Below, piece after piece: positions 53,414 to 64,000 of a stretch of 64,000 nucleotides of DNA (its first letter is position 1; every line of letters starts with the position of its first letter). The position numbers and the translations under genes are program-made. The notes under the pieces were generated by a model. That model made no database searches. It was not told the origin of the DNA and saw only the letters and a program-made list of their open reading frames with translations. Source of the DNA: Deinococcus malanensis (GTDB taxonomy: Bacteria > Deinococcota > Deinococci > Deinococcales > Deinococcaceae). The stretch is from assembly GCF_014647655.1 (NCBI RefSeq), contig NZ_BMPP01000012.1:1-64000 (forward strand), read 5' to 3'.

Positions 53414-54514
53414 GTGACCCAGCCCAGTGCCAGCGCGACGCCCCTTCTGTTTACCCCTCTGAAAATTCACGGCCTGACTTTGCCCAACCGGGTGGTGCTG
53501 TCTCCAATGTGCATGTACAGCGCGCACAACGGACTGGCCAACGAGTTTCATCAGGTTCACCTGGGCCAGTTCGCGCTGTGCGGTGTGGGCCTGATCTTTA
53601 CCGAAGCCACCGCCGTTTCACCCGAGGGCCGCATCAGCCCCGAGGACCTGGGCCTGTGGGATGACTCGCAGATTCTCCCGTTGGGCCGCATTACCGACTT
53701 CGCCCATGCCCACGGCGCCGTGATCGGCGTGCAACTGGCGCACGCGGGGCGTAAGGCCAGCACGCATGCCCCCTGGCGTGGCCGGGGCGTCGTGCCCGTC
53801 GAGCAGGGGGGCTGGACGGTGATTGGTCCGGACGGGCAAGCCTTCCACGAGCTGTACCCGGTGCCGGTCGCCATGACCACAGACGACATTGCGCGCGTCA
53901 CGGCTGACTTCGCGGCCGCGGCGCGCCGGGCAGAGGTGGCTGGCTTTGACGTTGTGGAGGTTCACGCCGCCCACGGGTATCTGCTTCACCAGTTCCTGTC
54001 GCCGCTGGCCAACAGCCGGACCGACAGTTACGGAGGCTCCTTCGAAAACCGCGTCCGCCTGCTGCTGGAAGTCGTACGGGCTGTGCGTGGGAACTGGCCT
54101 TCGCACAAGCCGCTGTTCGTACGCCTGAGTGCCACCGACTGGGCTCCTGGCGGCTGGGACGAGTTTCAGACGGTAGAACTTGCCCGGCTGCTGCGCTACG
54201 AGGGGGTCGATGCGCTGGACATCAGCAGTGGCGGCCTGACGCCGGAACAGCGCATCACCGTGGGGCCGGCCTACCAGACGCCTTTCGCGGCATTGATCCG
54301 CCGTGAGGTTCCAGAACTCGCGGTCATGACCGTTGGCATGATCGACACCCCCGAACGGGCCGAGGGCCTGCTGCTCAACGGTGACGCTGACCTAATCGCT
54401 CTGGGCCGACCGCTGCTGGGCGATCCGCACTGGATGTGGAAGGCGGCCGTTGCCATGGGGGTCAAGCCCCCAGTCGTGCCTGCTTATGAACGCGGCACCC
54501 GTACCACGCCGTAA
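53414..54514 (+). CDS. Old Yellow Enzyme family NADPH:flavin oxidoreductase
   Basis: A 366-residue FMN-dependent ene-reductase of the thermophilic-like (YqjM/NamA) class: NRVVLSPMCMYSA with the class-specific Cys near the flavin, QLAHAGRKAS, EVHAAHGYLLHQFLSP with the substrate-binding His pair, and SYGGSFENR. It reduces activated C=C bonds of enones. GTG start; TAGATT at 53402-53407 is 6 bases upstream (leaderless). It diverges from the broken CMD gene. Confidence 0.94.
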   Translation: MTQPSASATPLLFTPLKIHGLTLPNRVVLSPMCMYSAHNGLANEFHQVHLGQFALCGVGLIFTEATAVSPEGRISPEDLGLWDDSQILPLGRITDFAHAHGAVIGVQLAHAGRKASTHAPWRGRGVVPVEQGGWTVIGPDGQAFHELYPVPVAMTTDDIARVTADFAAAARRAEVAGFDVVEVHAAHGYLLHQFLSPLANSRTDSYGGSFENRVRLLLEVVRAVRGNWPSHKPLFVRLSATDWAPGGWDEFQTVELARLLRYEGVDALDISSGGLTPEQRITVGPAYQTPFAALIRREVPELAVMTVGMIDTPERAEGLLLNGDADLIALGRPLLGDPHWMWKAAVAMGVKPPVVPAYERGTRTTP

Positions 54515-54525
54515 GGTGCAGAAGC

Positions 54526-55206
54526 TCAGGCGTCCGTAAATTGACCGTCAAGCAGGTGCAGGGTGCGGTCAGCGTGCGCGGCCAGCCGGTCATCGTGGGT
54601 GACAAGCAGCACACCCGCGCCTTCTTCCCGCGCCAGACTGACCAGCAGGGCCGCGACCAATTCAGCGTTGGCGCGGTCCAGGCTCCCGGTCGGTTCGTCG
54701 GCCAGCACGACTGCCGGTCGGGCGGCCAGGGCCCGGGCGACCGCCACGCGCTGCCGCTCCCCGCCACTCAGCACGCCAGGCAGGCTGTTCTCCCGGCCCT
54801 GCAGGCCCACACGGGCAATCAGCTCCTGGGCCCGGCCAGGGTGGTCCTGGCCGGCCAGCCGGCAGGGGATCAGCACGTTGTCCAGCACGCTCAGGTCTTC
54901 GAGCAGGTAGTGGTGCTGGAAGACCAGCCCGACCCGCCCGGCCCGCCGCTGGGCGCGGGTCTGGGTATCGAGTGTGTCGGCACGTTCATCTGCCCACCAG
55001 ACCTCGCCCAGCTGGGGGGTGTCCAGTCCGCCCAGCAGATGCAGCAGGGTACTTTTGCCACTGCCGCTGGGACCGGTGACCGCTACGACCTCGCCGGGCC
55101 ACACTTCCAGGGTCACGCCGTGCAGTACTTCCGTGCCGGCGAAACCGTGTCGGAGATCCCGGGCGTGCAGGACCGGCGGGTGGGCTGTAGCGGGAGAGTG
55201 CGTCAC
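54526..55206 (-). CDS. LolD/MacB-type ABC transporter ATP-binding protein
   Basis: A 226-residue ATPase: Walker A GPSGSGKST, signature LSGGERQRVAVARAL, Walker B VVLADEPTGSLD and switch VTHDD. The sequence RDLRHGFAGTEVLHGVTLEV and the ADEPTG motif are typical of LolD/MacB/FtsE-like systems that extract lipoproteins or move other substrates without transport through the membrane. No permease gene is adjacent. The GTG at 55206 follows TAGCAT (55214-55219) by 7 bases. Confidence 0.9.
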   Translation of the reverse strand: MTHSPATAHPPVLHARDLRHGFAGTEVLHGVTLEVWPGEVVAVTGPSGSGKSTLLHLLGGLDTPQLGEVWWADERADTLDTQTRAQRRAGRVGLVFQHHYLLEDLSVLDNVLIPCRLAGQDHPGRAQELIARVGLQGRENSLPGVLSGGERQRVAVARALAARPAVVLADEPTGSLDRANAELVAALLVSLAREEGAGVLLVTHDDRLAAHADRTLHLLDGQFTDA

Positions 55207-55284
55207 GCGGCGCATGCTAGGGCATCTGGCCTACCTGGGGTATGCGTCTGTGCCTTAGGCACAATGGGACGCTACACTGCGCCC

Positions 55285-55980
55285 GTGGACCTGCTGGACA
55301 CCCTGAAATGCTCCCCCCTTTTCCAGCGCGTGCCTGAAGACGCTGTGCGTGAAGCTGCCCGTGTTGTGACCCCCCGGAATTTCCAGGCGGGCGACACCGT
55401 GCTGGAACAAGACGCCCAGGGAGAAGCCCTCTACCTGCTCACCAGTGGTGCCGTGCGGGTCAGCCGGGTCAGTCTGGGCAGCCGTGAACGCGTCATGGGC
55501 GATGTCTACGCCCCGGGCGTGATCGGTGAAACTGCTGTGCTGGCCGCTGCCGGTGAACGCAGCGCGACTGTCATGGCCCTGACCGACGTGAGCACCCTGA
55601 TGCTCTACCGCGACCATTTTTCACAGATTCTGCGCCGGCATCCGCTGGTGCTGTGGAACCTCAGCGCCATGCTGGCCCAGCGCATCACCTACCTCAACGA
55701 CGAGCTGATCGCTTTTGGCCTGAACACTGAAGCGGCCCTGGCCCATGTCTTCACGCACCTGCACCGGCAGCGGGTGCAGGCAGGGGTTCCCCAGCCGGAG
55801 GTACTGCCGCTGGGCACCCAGGACATCATGCAGCGCATCAGTGCCAGCCGCGAGACCGTGTCGCGCGTGATGCGCAAGATGGAGCGTCAAGGTCTGCTGA
55901 AAGTCAGTGGCCAGAATGTGGTCCTGCTGGACATCCAGGCCCTGGAGCAGAGCAGCCTGGACGAAGCGGACTTCGAGTAA
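55285..55980 (+). CDS. CRP/FNR-family transcriptional regulator
   Basis: A 231-residue regulator with an N-terminal cyclic-nucleotide-binding-type beta-roll (about 10-120, GDTVLEQDAQGEALYLLTSG), a long dimer helix, and a C-terminal winged HTH (about 170-210, TQDIMQRISASRETVSRVMRKM). The RET motif of CRP-like HTHs is kept. No Cys cluster of FNR type. Whether it binds cAMP is not clear. The GTG at 55285 follows TACACT (55273-55278) by 6 bases; the longer frame from ATG 55264 is not favoured. Confidence 0.92.
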   Translation: MDLLDTLKCSPLFQRVPEDAVREAARVVTPRNFQAGDTVLEQDAQGEALYLLTSGAVRVSRVSLGSRERVMGDVYAPGVIGETAVLAAAGERSATVMALTDVSTLMLYRDHFSQILRRHPLVLWNLSAMLAQRITYLNDELIAFGLNTEAALAHVFTHLHRQRVQAGVPQPEVLPLGTQDIMQRISASRETVSRVMRKMERQGLLKVSGQNVVLLDIQALEQSSLDEADFE

Positions 55981-56064
55981 GCCTGACAGCCTGGTATTCA
56001 GAAAGCTGGGGCGTGTTCGGGCGGCACGCGCCCACAGGCTGCCGATGCCCGGTATCTTACGGGC

Positions 56065-56817
<753 letters not shown>

Positions 56818-56821
56818 GCAG

Positions 56822-56860
56822 ACCGGAGAGGGACTGAGGTATCCCCAGTCCCTCTCCGGT
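56822..56860 (+). terminator. intrinsic terminator of the FAH gene
   Basis: A perfect 15-bp stem (ACCGGAGAGGGACTG at 56822-56836 with 56846-56860) with a 9-nt loop directly after the gene. Confidence 0.75.
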
Positions 56861-56904
56861 ACAGATCCCATCTCTCTTCGCCGATTTTCCCCTCATCGTG
56901 ATCA

Positions 56905-57026
56905 TCACAGCAGTTGAGTGTTTCGACGGTCGCCTGCTGTGGGGCGAGTGGAGCGGCCAAGCGCAACAGGCGGGGAGTGGGGTCGACGGGAGTGCCTCAT
57001 CCCGTCGACGGAACGACATACCGTTC

Positions 57027-57034
<8 letters not shown>
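56905..57034 (+). repeat. dispersed repeat family B, plus-strand copy
   Basis: Aligns with the minus strand of 20386-20520 over about 110 bp, including GGAGTGCC, CCCGTCGACGGA and ATACCG. It carries the same 19-bp motif (56913-56931, opening GTTGAGTGTTTC), which here has the opposite orientation to the rest. Its right end reaches the stop codon of the acyl-CoA dehydrogenase gene. Confidence 0.6.
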
Positions 57035-58163
<1,129 letters not shown>

Positions 58164-58250
58164 GTGCGCTCCTGTGAGGTCGCCGCACCGCGCAGCAGAC
58201 CATAGTTTGAACTGAGTACAATTTACCAGAGTAGAGACAGACCCTTACAG

Positions 58251-58266
58251 CCTAACGGTCGTTAGG
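58251..58266. promoter_or_regulatory. candidate TetR-type operator upstream of acyl-CoA dehydrogenase
   Basis: CCTAACGGTCGTTAGG has 7-bp inverted arms around two central bases and fits CNAACGNNCGTTNG, the same consensus as the site in the citE-like gene at 45271-45284. Confidence 0.5.
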
Positions 58267-58281
58267 CAATCCGGAAAGCCG

Positions 58282-59184
58282 TCACACACTCAGTTGCACA
58301 ATCAGCCTCTCCAGCACCATGGTGGCGTCGAGGCCGCGCTTCATTCCCAGGTCCGCCTCCAGGATGCGGCCCAGGTGTCCACGCATACGGCTTTCGTTCA
58401 GCCGCCGGGCCACATCCAGGGCCTTTTTGGCTGGGTACGGCTTGACGCCTAGCCGCTGCGCGGCCACGGCCTCGGTCACCCGGCCTTCTTCCTGCAGCAG
58501 GGCCACGCAGCGGGCCACCAGGCTGTACTGCCAGATCACCGCGCCCATCAGCTTGAAGGGATCCTCTCCAGAGGCCAGCAGGCGGCGCAGTTGCGTGACC
58601 GCTTCGCCGGGACGTCCCGCTGTTGCGGCGCCCAGCATGGCAAAGCTGTCGCCGGGCGGTTCCCGGCCAACGACCCGCTGGACGGTGGCCCGGTCCAGGC
58701 CGCCGTCCAGCAGGGCCAGTTTGTTGAGCTCACCCACGATGCCTGCCAGGTCAGGCCCGAAAACCTCGCCCAGGTAGGCGGCGGCGTCGCGCTCCAGTGG
58801 AAGTCCGGCCTTCTTGGCACGCTGCACGACCCACCCGGTCACGTCGCTGGGCTTGCTGGGCGCGGGGGAAGGAATGACTTCGCCATGTTTCTCGTACAGC
58901 TTGACGCGGGTGGCGGGCGGCGCCTCGTCGAGCAGGGCTACTGTCACCCCTGCGCCCGTCAGCAGTTCCAGTAGCGCCTTGTCGGGCTTGACCCCCTCCA
59001 GGTCGACAATGACGCCGCCATCACCGAAAAGCCCTGGAGAGAGATGTGGCCGCAGCTGCTCGGCAGTGACGTCCTCGCCCCCCAGTCGGGGCAGTTCCCG
59101 GGGGTTGAGGCCACGGGCACGCAGGGAGTCACGCAGGGTTTCGTCGGCCAGAAAACGGTTTCCGGTAAATGCGAGCAGCGCCAC
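58282..59184 (-). CDS. holA: DNA polymerase III delta subunit
   Basis: A 300-residue clamp-loader subunit. It starts VALLAFTGNRFLADETLR and has the HolA core: an AAA+-like N-terminal domain without Walker motifs, the FGPDLAGIVGELNKLALLDG segment, and a C-terminal collar domain with DPFKLMGAVIWQYSLVARC. It opens the beta clamp in the replisome. The GTG at 59184 follows TACAGT (59191-59196) by 6 bases; longer frames are not supported. Confidence 0.93.
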   Translation of the reverse strand: MALLAFTGNRFLADETLRDSLRARGLNPRELPRLGGEDVTAEQLRPHLSPGLFGDGGVIVDLEGVKPDKALLELLTGAGVTVALLDEAPPATRVKLYEKHGEVIPSPAPSKPSDVTGWVVQRAKKAGLPLERDAAAYLGEVFGPDLAGIVGELNKLALLDGGLDRATVQRVVGREPPGDSFAMLGAATAGRPGEAVTQLRRLLASGEDPFKLMGAVIWQYSLVARCVALLQEEGRVTEAVAAQRLGVKPYPAKKALDVARRLNESRMRGHLGRILEADLGMKRGLDATMVLERLIVQLSV

Positions 59185-59209
59185 GTCCCGACTGTATCCC
59201 GGGGCGCAG

Positions 59210-60043
59210 TCAGCTGTTCGGGGTCGGGTCACCATGGGCGTCCAGATCCACGCCCAGGCTGCCCGCCACCTGCGACAGCCACCCAAGCATGGCCTGCGCA
59301 CTCTCCGGGCGGTCCTGAGGCTCGCGCTGCAGCGAGGCCAGCATCAGAGGATGCAGCGCCCCGGGGCCAGGCAACGGTGCCCGCTGGTCATGGAGCCCCG
59401 CCAGCCATCCCATGGCGTCCTCGTAGGGCGGATGTCCTGCCAGACAGTCGAACAGCAGGACGCCCGCCGAATACAGGTCGCTGCGCGGCTCTCCCCGCAG
59501 TCCGCGGAACTGTTCCGGCGCCATGAAATGCGGCGTGCCCATGCGGGTGCCCCGGTGAATATCCAGCGGCAGGTCGCGGGCGTGGCTCATCCCGAAATCA
59601 ATCAGGCGCACCGCAGCGGCCTCCGGCCTGCTTGCAGCTACAATCACGTTTTCAGGCTTCAAGTCCTGGTGGGTGATTCCATACATATGCAGTTCGCACA
59701 GGCCACGCAGGACGCCGGCCGTGATCCGCAGGGCTTCCGGCACCGCCAGTGGGCCCTGCTCGACCCGTTCACGCAGCGTGCAGCCCTCGATCCAGGAAAA
59801 CAGAAGCTGCGTGGGTGAGCGGGCCAGCAGCGCCGCCAGCTGGGGATGATTCAGGCGCGAGGCCACGGCCCCTTCATGTTCGAACCGCCTGGCCGTGGCT
59901 ATGTCCCTGGACTCAAGTGTTTTGACAAAGACATCCTGGCCCTGCCAACGGGCCCGCTCGGCGACCACGCCCCCATGGCGGGACACCAGCACAGTGTCCT
60001 CAAGGGGCTGAACAGCCGATATAATCTGCACGTCCGCCATCAT
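59210..60043 (-). CDS. compact Hanks-type protein kinase
   Basis: A kinase of about 277 residues with the catalytic core only: VAIK-type Lys41 (VFVK), Glu57 of helix C, catalytic loop HQDLKPEN (His125-Gln126-Asp127 in place of HRD), DFG at 149-151 and APE at 174-176. The glycine loop is degenerate (SRHGGVVAERARW). There is no membrane helix or PASTA domain. Lack of the HRD Arg suggests activity without activation-loop phosphorylation. TATGAT stands 7 bases before an in-frame GTG (60031), a possible later start. Confidence 0.9.
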   Translation of the reverse strand: MMADVQIISAVQPLEDTVLVSRHGGVVAERARWQGQDVFVKTLESRDIATARRFEHEGAVASRLNHPQLAALLARSPTQLLFSWIEGCTLRERVEQGPLAVPEALRITAGVLRGLCELHMYGITHQDLKPENVIVAASRPEAAAVRLIDFGMSHARDLPLDIHRGTRMGTPHFMAPEQFRGLRGEPRSDLYSAGVLLFDCLAGHPPYEDAMGWLAGLHDQRAPLPGPGALHPLMLASLQREPQDRPESAQAMLGWLSQVAGSLGVDLDAHGDPTPNS

Positions 60044-60082
60044 AGTGAACTTTCTGGGCTTTCCGCCCAGGATCGCCTGGTC

Positions 60083-60607
60083 TCAGTTCAGGCGCACGCT
60101 ACCGGTCAGGTTCTTGATGACCGCTTCGTTGCGGCTGTAGTCCTTGACATTGCCCGCAACTGTCACCACCAGAAGGCGGCCGTTCAGGCTGGTCATCAGG
60201 AGCTCGCGGCGCAATTCGTCACCCTGCCCGGGGGTGGTGAACACGAACTGTGCCCACGAAGTCCCGCCCTGCTGCAGCACGTTGGCCTTCAGGGATTTGA
60301 TGTTGGGAACCTGCGCCCGGATCAGGGTGGGGAACTGGGCGACCAGTTTCTCGACTTCGTTGGTCGCCAGCTTGCCTTCGCGCCATTCGAACGCGACGCT
60401 GACCTTACGGTCTTCCGTGACAAACACCACATCAGGCCGGCCGGCGGCCGAGGGAAAGGCTTTGCGGATCCCCTCGGCGGTCAGGGTCAGCAGCTTGGCG
60501 TTGGGTTCCACGGTGACAGGCAGAATGCCGAGTTTCACGGGAACCGCCGCGGCCATGCCGGACAGAACAGTGGCGGCGGACAGGGTGACAAGCAGAGCAC
60601 GCTTCAT
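60083..60607 (-). CDS. secreted protein of unknown function
   Basis: A 174-residue protein with a signal peptide (cleavage near AAA-V). The mature part alternates strands and helices (TAEGIRKAFPSAAGRPDVV, VNEVEKLVAQFPTLIRAQ-like centre, ELLMTSLNGRLLVVTVAG near the end) and resembles PsbP/DcrB-like folds, a weak guess. TAGGGT stands 8 bases before the ATG. It lies upstream of the kinase gene on the same strand. Confidence 0.75.
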   Translation of the reverse strand: MKRALLVTLSAATVLSGMAAAVPVKLGILPVTVEPNAKLLTLTAEGIRKAFPSAAGRPDVVFVTEDRKVSVAFEWREGKLATNEVEKLVAQFPTLIRAQVPNIKSLKANVLQQGGTSWAQFVFTTPGQGDELRRELLMTSLNGRLLVVTVAGNVKDYSRNEAVIKNLTGSVRLN

Positions 60608-60705
60608 GTGGCCTCACCCTAGCTGCCGTTACTGCCCTGCTCATGAAGCGCGTATGAGGAACGTGGAAGACCCGTCATCTGCCAGTCAGCCCACCTCAAC
60701 CAGCT

Positions 60706-62274
60706 TCACGTTGTTGATCTGGTAATCAACTCTGCAGCACGCTCCCCGATCATCATGCTGGTCGCATTGGTATTGGCCCGGATGACCTGAGGCATGACAC
60801 TGGCGTCCGCGACCCACAGGCCCTGGGTCCCGTGGACCGCGAGGTCCCGGTTCACGACAGTGTGGTCGCCCTCACCCAGAGCAGCGGTGCCCACCGGGTG
60901 ATAGAGGGTCGAGCACTCCTCGCGCACGAAGGCCTCCAATGCGGGGTCGTCCTGAGCGTCGGTTCCAGGAAGAACCTCGTGCCGGCAGGAGTGGGCCAGC
61001 GGGGCTGCCTGTGCAATCACGCGAGCCTGCCGGACACCGGCGATCAGCCGGCATAGATCCCGGTCATCACTCAGGTACCCGGGGTCAATCACTGGGGCGA
61101 CCAGCGGGTTATCCGACGCCAGGGTAATGCGGCCCCGGCTGTACGGAGCGACCAGAACAGGACCGACCGAAAAGTGGTGACCCGGTTCGCGGCGCAAGCC
61201 ATGGTCGCGGAAGTATGCGGGTCCGAACAGGAACTGGGTATCAGGTTCTACGCAAGGGTCAGCCCCACCCGCTGAGTTCCAGAAGGCACAGGCTTCGGCC
61301 ACGTTGCTGCTGAGCGGGCCACTGCGGTTCCATAGATACCGCAGCGCAGCCTCGGCTTCAGGCATGGCTTCCAGGGAAGGGCGGCTGGAACTGAAGATCA
61401 CCGGGACAGCCAAATGATCCTGCAGCCCTTCGCCAACGCCCGGCAGGTGCACCTGCACGCGGAGTCCGTGACGCTCCAGGACCGCGCGCGGTCCCACTCC
61501 CGAAAGCATCAGCAGCTGCGGGGTCTGGACCGCCCCTGCGCTCAGGACCACACCTCCGGCCGGAGCGTCGATGGTCCGGCCCTGCCAGCGCAGGCGCACG
61601 CCCCGGACCCGGGAACCGGTCCACAGCAGTTCCAGGGCGCGCGCACCGGTCAGGACCGTCAGGTTGGGATGATGCAGCACCGGGCGCAGGAAGGCCTGGA
61701 ACGCGCTGACCCGCTCACCGCGCCAGTGGTTGCTTTCCAGCAGACCGGCACCCTGGAGTGTCCCGGAGTTGAAGGTGCCGACTTCCGGAACCCCGAGAGC
61801 CTGCGCGGCCGAGTGGACGAAGGCGTGAGACAGTTCGTGCGACGCGGTGCGGGATCCGACCGGCAGTTCACCCGCCGTGCCACGCGCCGGGTCCGGCAGA
61901 CCGTGGTAGCGCTCCAGCGCGCGGAATGCTGGCAGTACATCGTTCCAGGTCCACCCGTCACCCCAGCCGTCGAAGTCCTGACGTGAGCCACGGATCCAGA
62001 TGGTCGCGTTGATGGCGCTGCTGCCGCCCAGCACCTTGCCCCGCGGCCAGTACAGCCTCCGGCCATGGGCATGGCGTTGCGGGGTGGTCTCGAACGCCCA
62101 GTCGTGACGGCTGCGAAACAGCCGCGAAAACGCACCCGGTGCCCGGATCAGGGGACTGCTGTCGCGCCCGCCAGCCTCCAGTAGCAGCACTTTCAGCCCC
62201 GCGTCAAGCAGCCGGCGGGCCAGCACACACCCGGCCGATCCGGCGCCCACGATGATCATGTCCGCAGCTGTCAT
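60706..62274 (-). CDS. GMC-family oxidoreductase (choline/alcohol dehydrogenase type)
   Basis: A 522-residue FAD enzyme of the glucose-methanol-choline family: dinucleotide motif MIIVGAGSAGCVLARRLL, GGSSAINATIWIRG (GMC signature 1), GAVQTPQLLMLSGVG (signature 2), and catalytic His in LYHPVGTAALG with the second active-site residue in ANTNATSMMIGERA. It oxidises alcohols; choline dehydrogenase-like activity is possible but betaine genes are not adjacent. The ATG at 62274 matches the family N-terminus. Confidence 0.93.
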   Translation of the reverse strand: MTAADMIIVGAGSAGCVLARRLLDAGLKVLLLEAGGRDSSPLIRAPGAFSRLFRSRHDWAFETTPQRHAHGRRLYWPRGKVLGGSSAINATIWIRGSRQDFDGWGDGWTWNDVLPAFRALERYHGLPDPARGTAGELPVGSRTASHELSHAFVHSAAQALGVPEVGTFNSGTLQGAGLLESNHWRGERVSAFQAFLRPVLHHPNLTVLTGARALELLWTGSRVRGVRLRWQGRTIDAPAGGVVLSAGAVQTPQLLMLSGVGPRAVLERHGLRVQVHLPGVGEGLQDHLAVPVIFSSSRPSLEAMPEAEAALRYLWNRSGPLSSNVAEACAFWNSAGGADPCVEPDTQFLFGPAYFRDHGLRREPGHHFSVGPVLVAPYSRGRITLASDNPLVAPVIDPGYLSDDRDLCRLIAGVRQARVIAQAAPLAHSCRHEVLPGTDAQDDPALEAFVREECSTLYHPVGTAALGEGDHTVVNRDLAVHGTQGLWVADASVMPQVIRANTNATSMMIGERAAELITRSTT

Positions 62275-62377
62275 GAATGCCCAGTATCGATGAAAGGCCG
62301 GTCCAGGAAGGTTGGCCTCGGCTTGACCGCGCCCCTGCGGCCCAGAGTCCATGCCGGCCGGCCGCTAGACTCTTCCC

Positions 62378-63535
<1,158 letters not shown>

Positions 63536-63647
63536 AGCTGGACTCTGTGCACGCTGACTCCGGGCTCCCTTTGGCCGTGTGTCACCGTCCTTTGATCGAA
63601 CCTTGAGCGCCGGCCACCTGCCCACAGCTGCTGGCATACCGTGTCGT

Positions 63648-64000
63648 ATGACCCATGCCCTGAGCAGCAATCCCTCCGCCCTGATCCAGGAGTCCGCGCT
63701 GGCCCGCCCCCTGGATCTGCGCTATCCCTCCAACCGGTATGCCGCAGGAGGCGCGCTGGCCGCAGCGGTCACGGCAAGGCTGCTGGGCGGAAGCTGGGCC
63801 GACGCGTTGGGGGTGGGAGGCGCGGCCTTTCTGGCCTGGGCCACCGCGCGTGAGCTGGACCCCGACCATCCCGAAACGGCCACGGTGGCCCTGCCGGTGG
63901 CAGCGGCAGCCGCGTGGATGGGCGGCCCCGGCAATCCCGTGCCCGGGCTGGCGGCCCTGAGTGCGGTTCGCGTGATGGCCGGGACGGTTGGGCGTGACCC
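63648..64000 (+). CDS. membrane protein, 3' part outside the window
   Basis: Open from ATG 63648 to the window end, 117 codons. After a short soluble start (SNPSALIQESALARPLDLRY) there are Ala- and Gly-rich hydrophobic segments (GGALAAAVTARLLGGSWADAL; VALPVAAAAAWMGGPGN) that look like membrane helices. TACCGT is 5 bases upstream. No family recognised from this part. Confidence 0.65.
   Translation, partial: MTHALSSNPSALIQESALARPLDLRYPSNRYAAGGALAAAVTARLLGGSWADALGVGGAAFLAWATARELDPDHPETATVALPVAAAAAWMGGPGNPVPGLAALSAVRVMAGTVGRD

Noticed and set aside
54541..55284. Long N-terminal extension of the CRP/FNR protein
   Set aside because: The stretch lies over the minus-strand LolD-type gene and its residues are shadow-like; a -10 box sets the start at GTG 55285.

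Overview
The window is 64 kb of high-GC bacterial chromosome, most probably from a Deinococcus species. Four signs point there. It carries an archaeal-type aspartyl-tRNA synthetase (AspRS2), a known trait of Deinococcus. About two dozen genes have a TANNNT -10 box only 5-9 bases before an ATG or GTG, the leaderless layout known from Deinococcus. The cell-envelope genes (LysM hydrolases, OmpH/Skp proteins, LolA/LolD-like proteins) suit a diderm. Small dispersed repeats are frequent. I saw no rRNA, tRNA, CRISPR array, prophage or intact insertion sequence.

Layout. 0-5 kb: the 5' part of an AT-richer lipoprotein gene with hyalin-type repeats, a C39-like secreted protease, an M29 aminopeptidase, purU, a 135-bp repeat with terminal inverted repeats, and a small membrane protein. 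5-10.5 kb: a quinone oxidoreductase diverges from a beta-oxidation set (FadB-type fusion enzyme and thiolase) with a glycosyltransferase gene between the two. 10.5-17.6 kb: lipoprotein, miaB, amidase, a LEA2/WHy lipoprotein, a putative beta-barrel protein, a LolA-like protein and a LysM-NlpC/P60 hydrolase. 17.9-24.6 kb: DUF1844, dtd, a LysM-M23 peptidase, a hotdog thioesterase, aat, serA, and a DUF3995/TetR pair with its own candidate operator. 24.6-34.3 kb: CoA-disulfide-reductase-like flavoprotein, class V aminotransferase, CBS protein, tandem OmpH genes, FMN-binding stress protein, MFS transporter, RluA-type synthase with a flavin reductase, cold-shock protein.

34.6-43.8 kb: gamma-carbonic anhydrase coupled to an unknown gene, a leucine-rich-repeat (LRR) gene, recG, an inverted partial copy of the LRR gene, DUF808, a DHA2 transporter and an aldo/keto reductase. 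43.9-46.8 kb: a MaoC/CitE-like pair diverges from aspS2. The aspS2 leader encodes a 14-residue peptide rich in Asn and Asp codons, followed by a terminator and a possible antiterminator. This is the strongest candidate for an undescribed system in the window. 46.9-56.8 kb: alpha/beta hydrolase, methyltransferase, split chromate transporter, ABC exporter operon, a carboxymuconolactone-decarboxylase gene broken by an amber codon, an Old Yellow Enzyme, a LolD-type ATPase, a CRP/FNR regulator and an FAH-family enzyme. 57-64 kb: acyl-CoA dehydrogenase, holA, a compact protein kinase, a secreted protein, a GMC oxidoreductase, argJ and the start of a membrane protein gene.

How it fits together. Acyl-CoA metabolism (FadB/thiolase, MaoC/CitE, acyl-CoA dehydrogenase) recurs at three loci. 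Two of these carry the same AACG-NN-CGTT palindrome near their 5' ends, so they may share a TetR-type repressor. Most other genes are housekeeping or envelope functions in short operons separated by good hairpin terminators.
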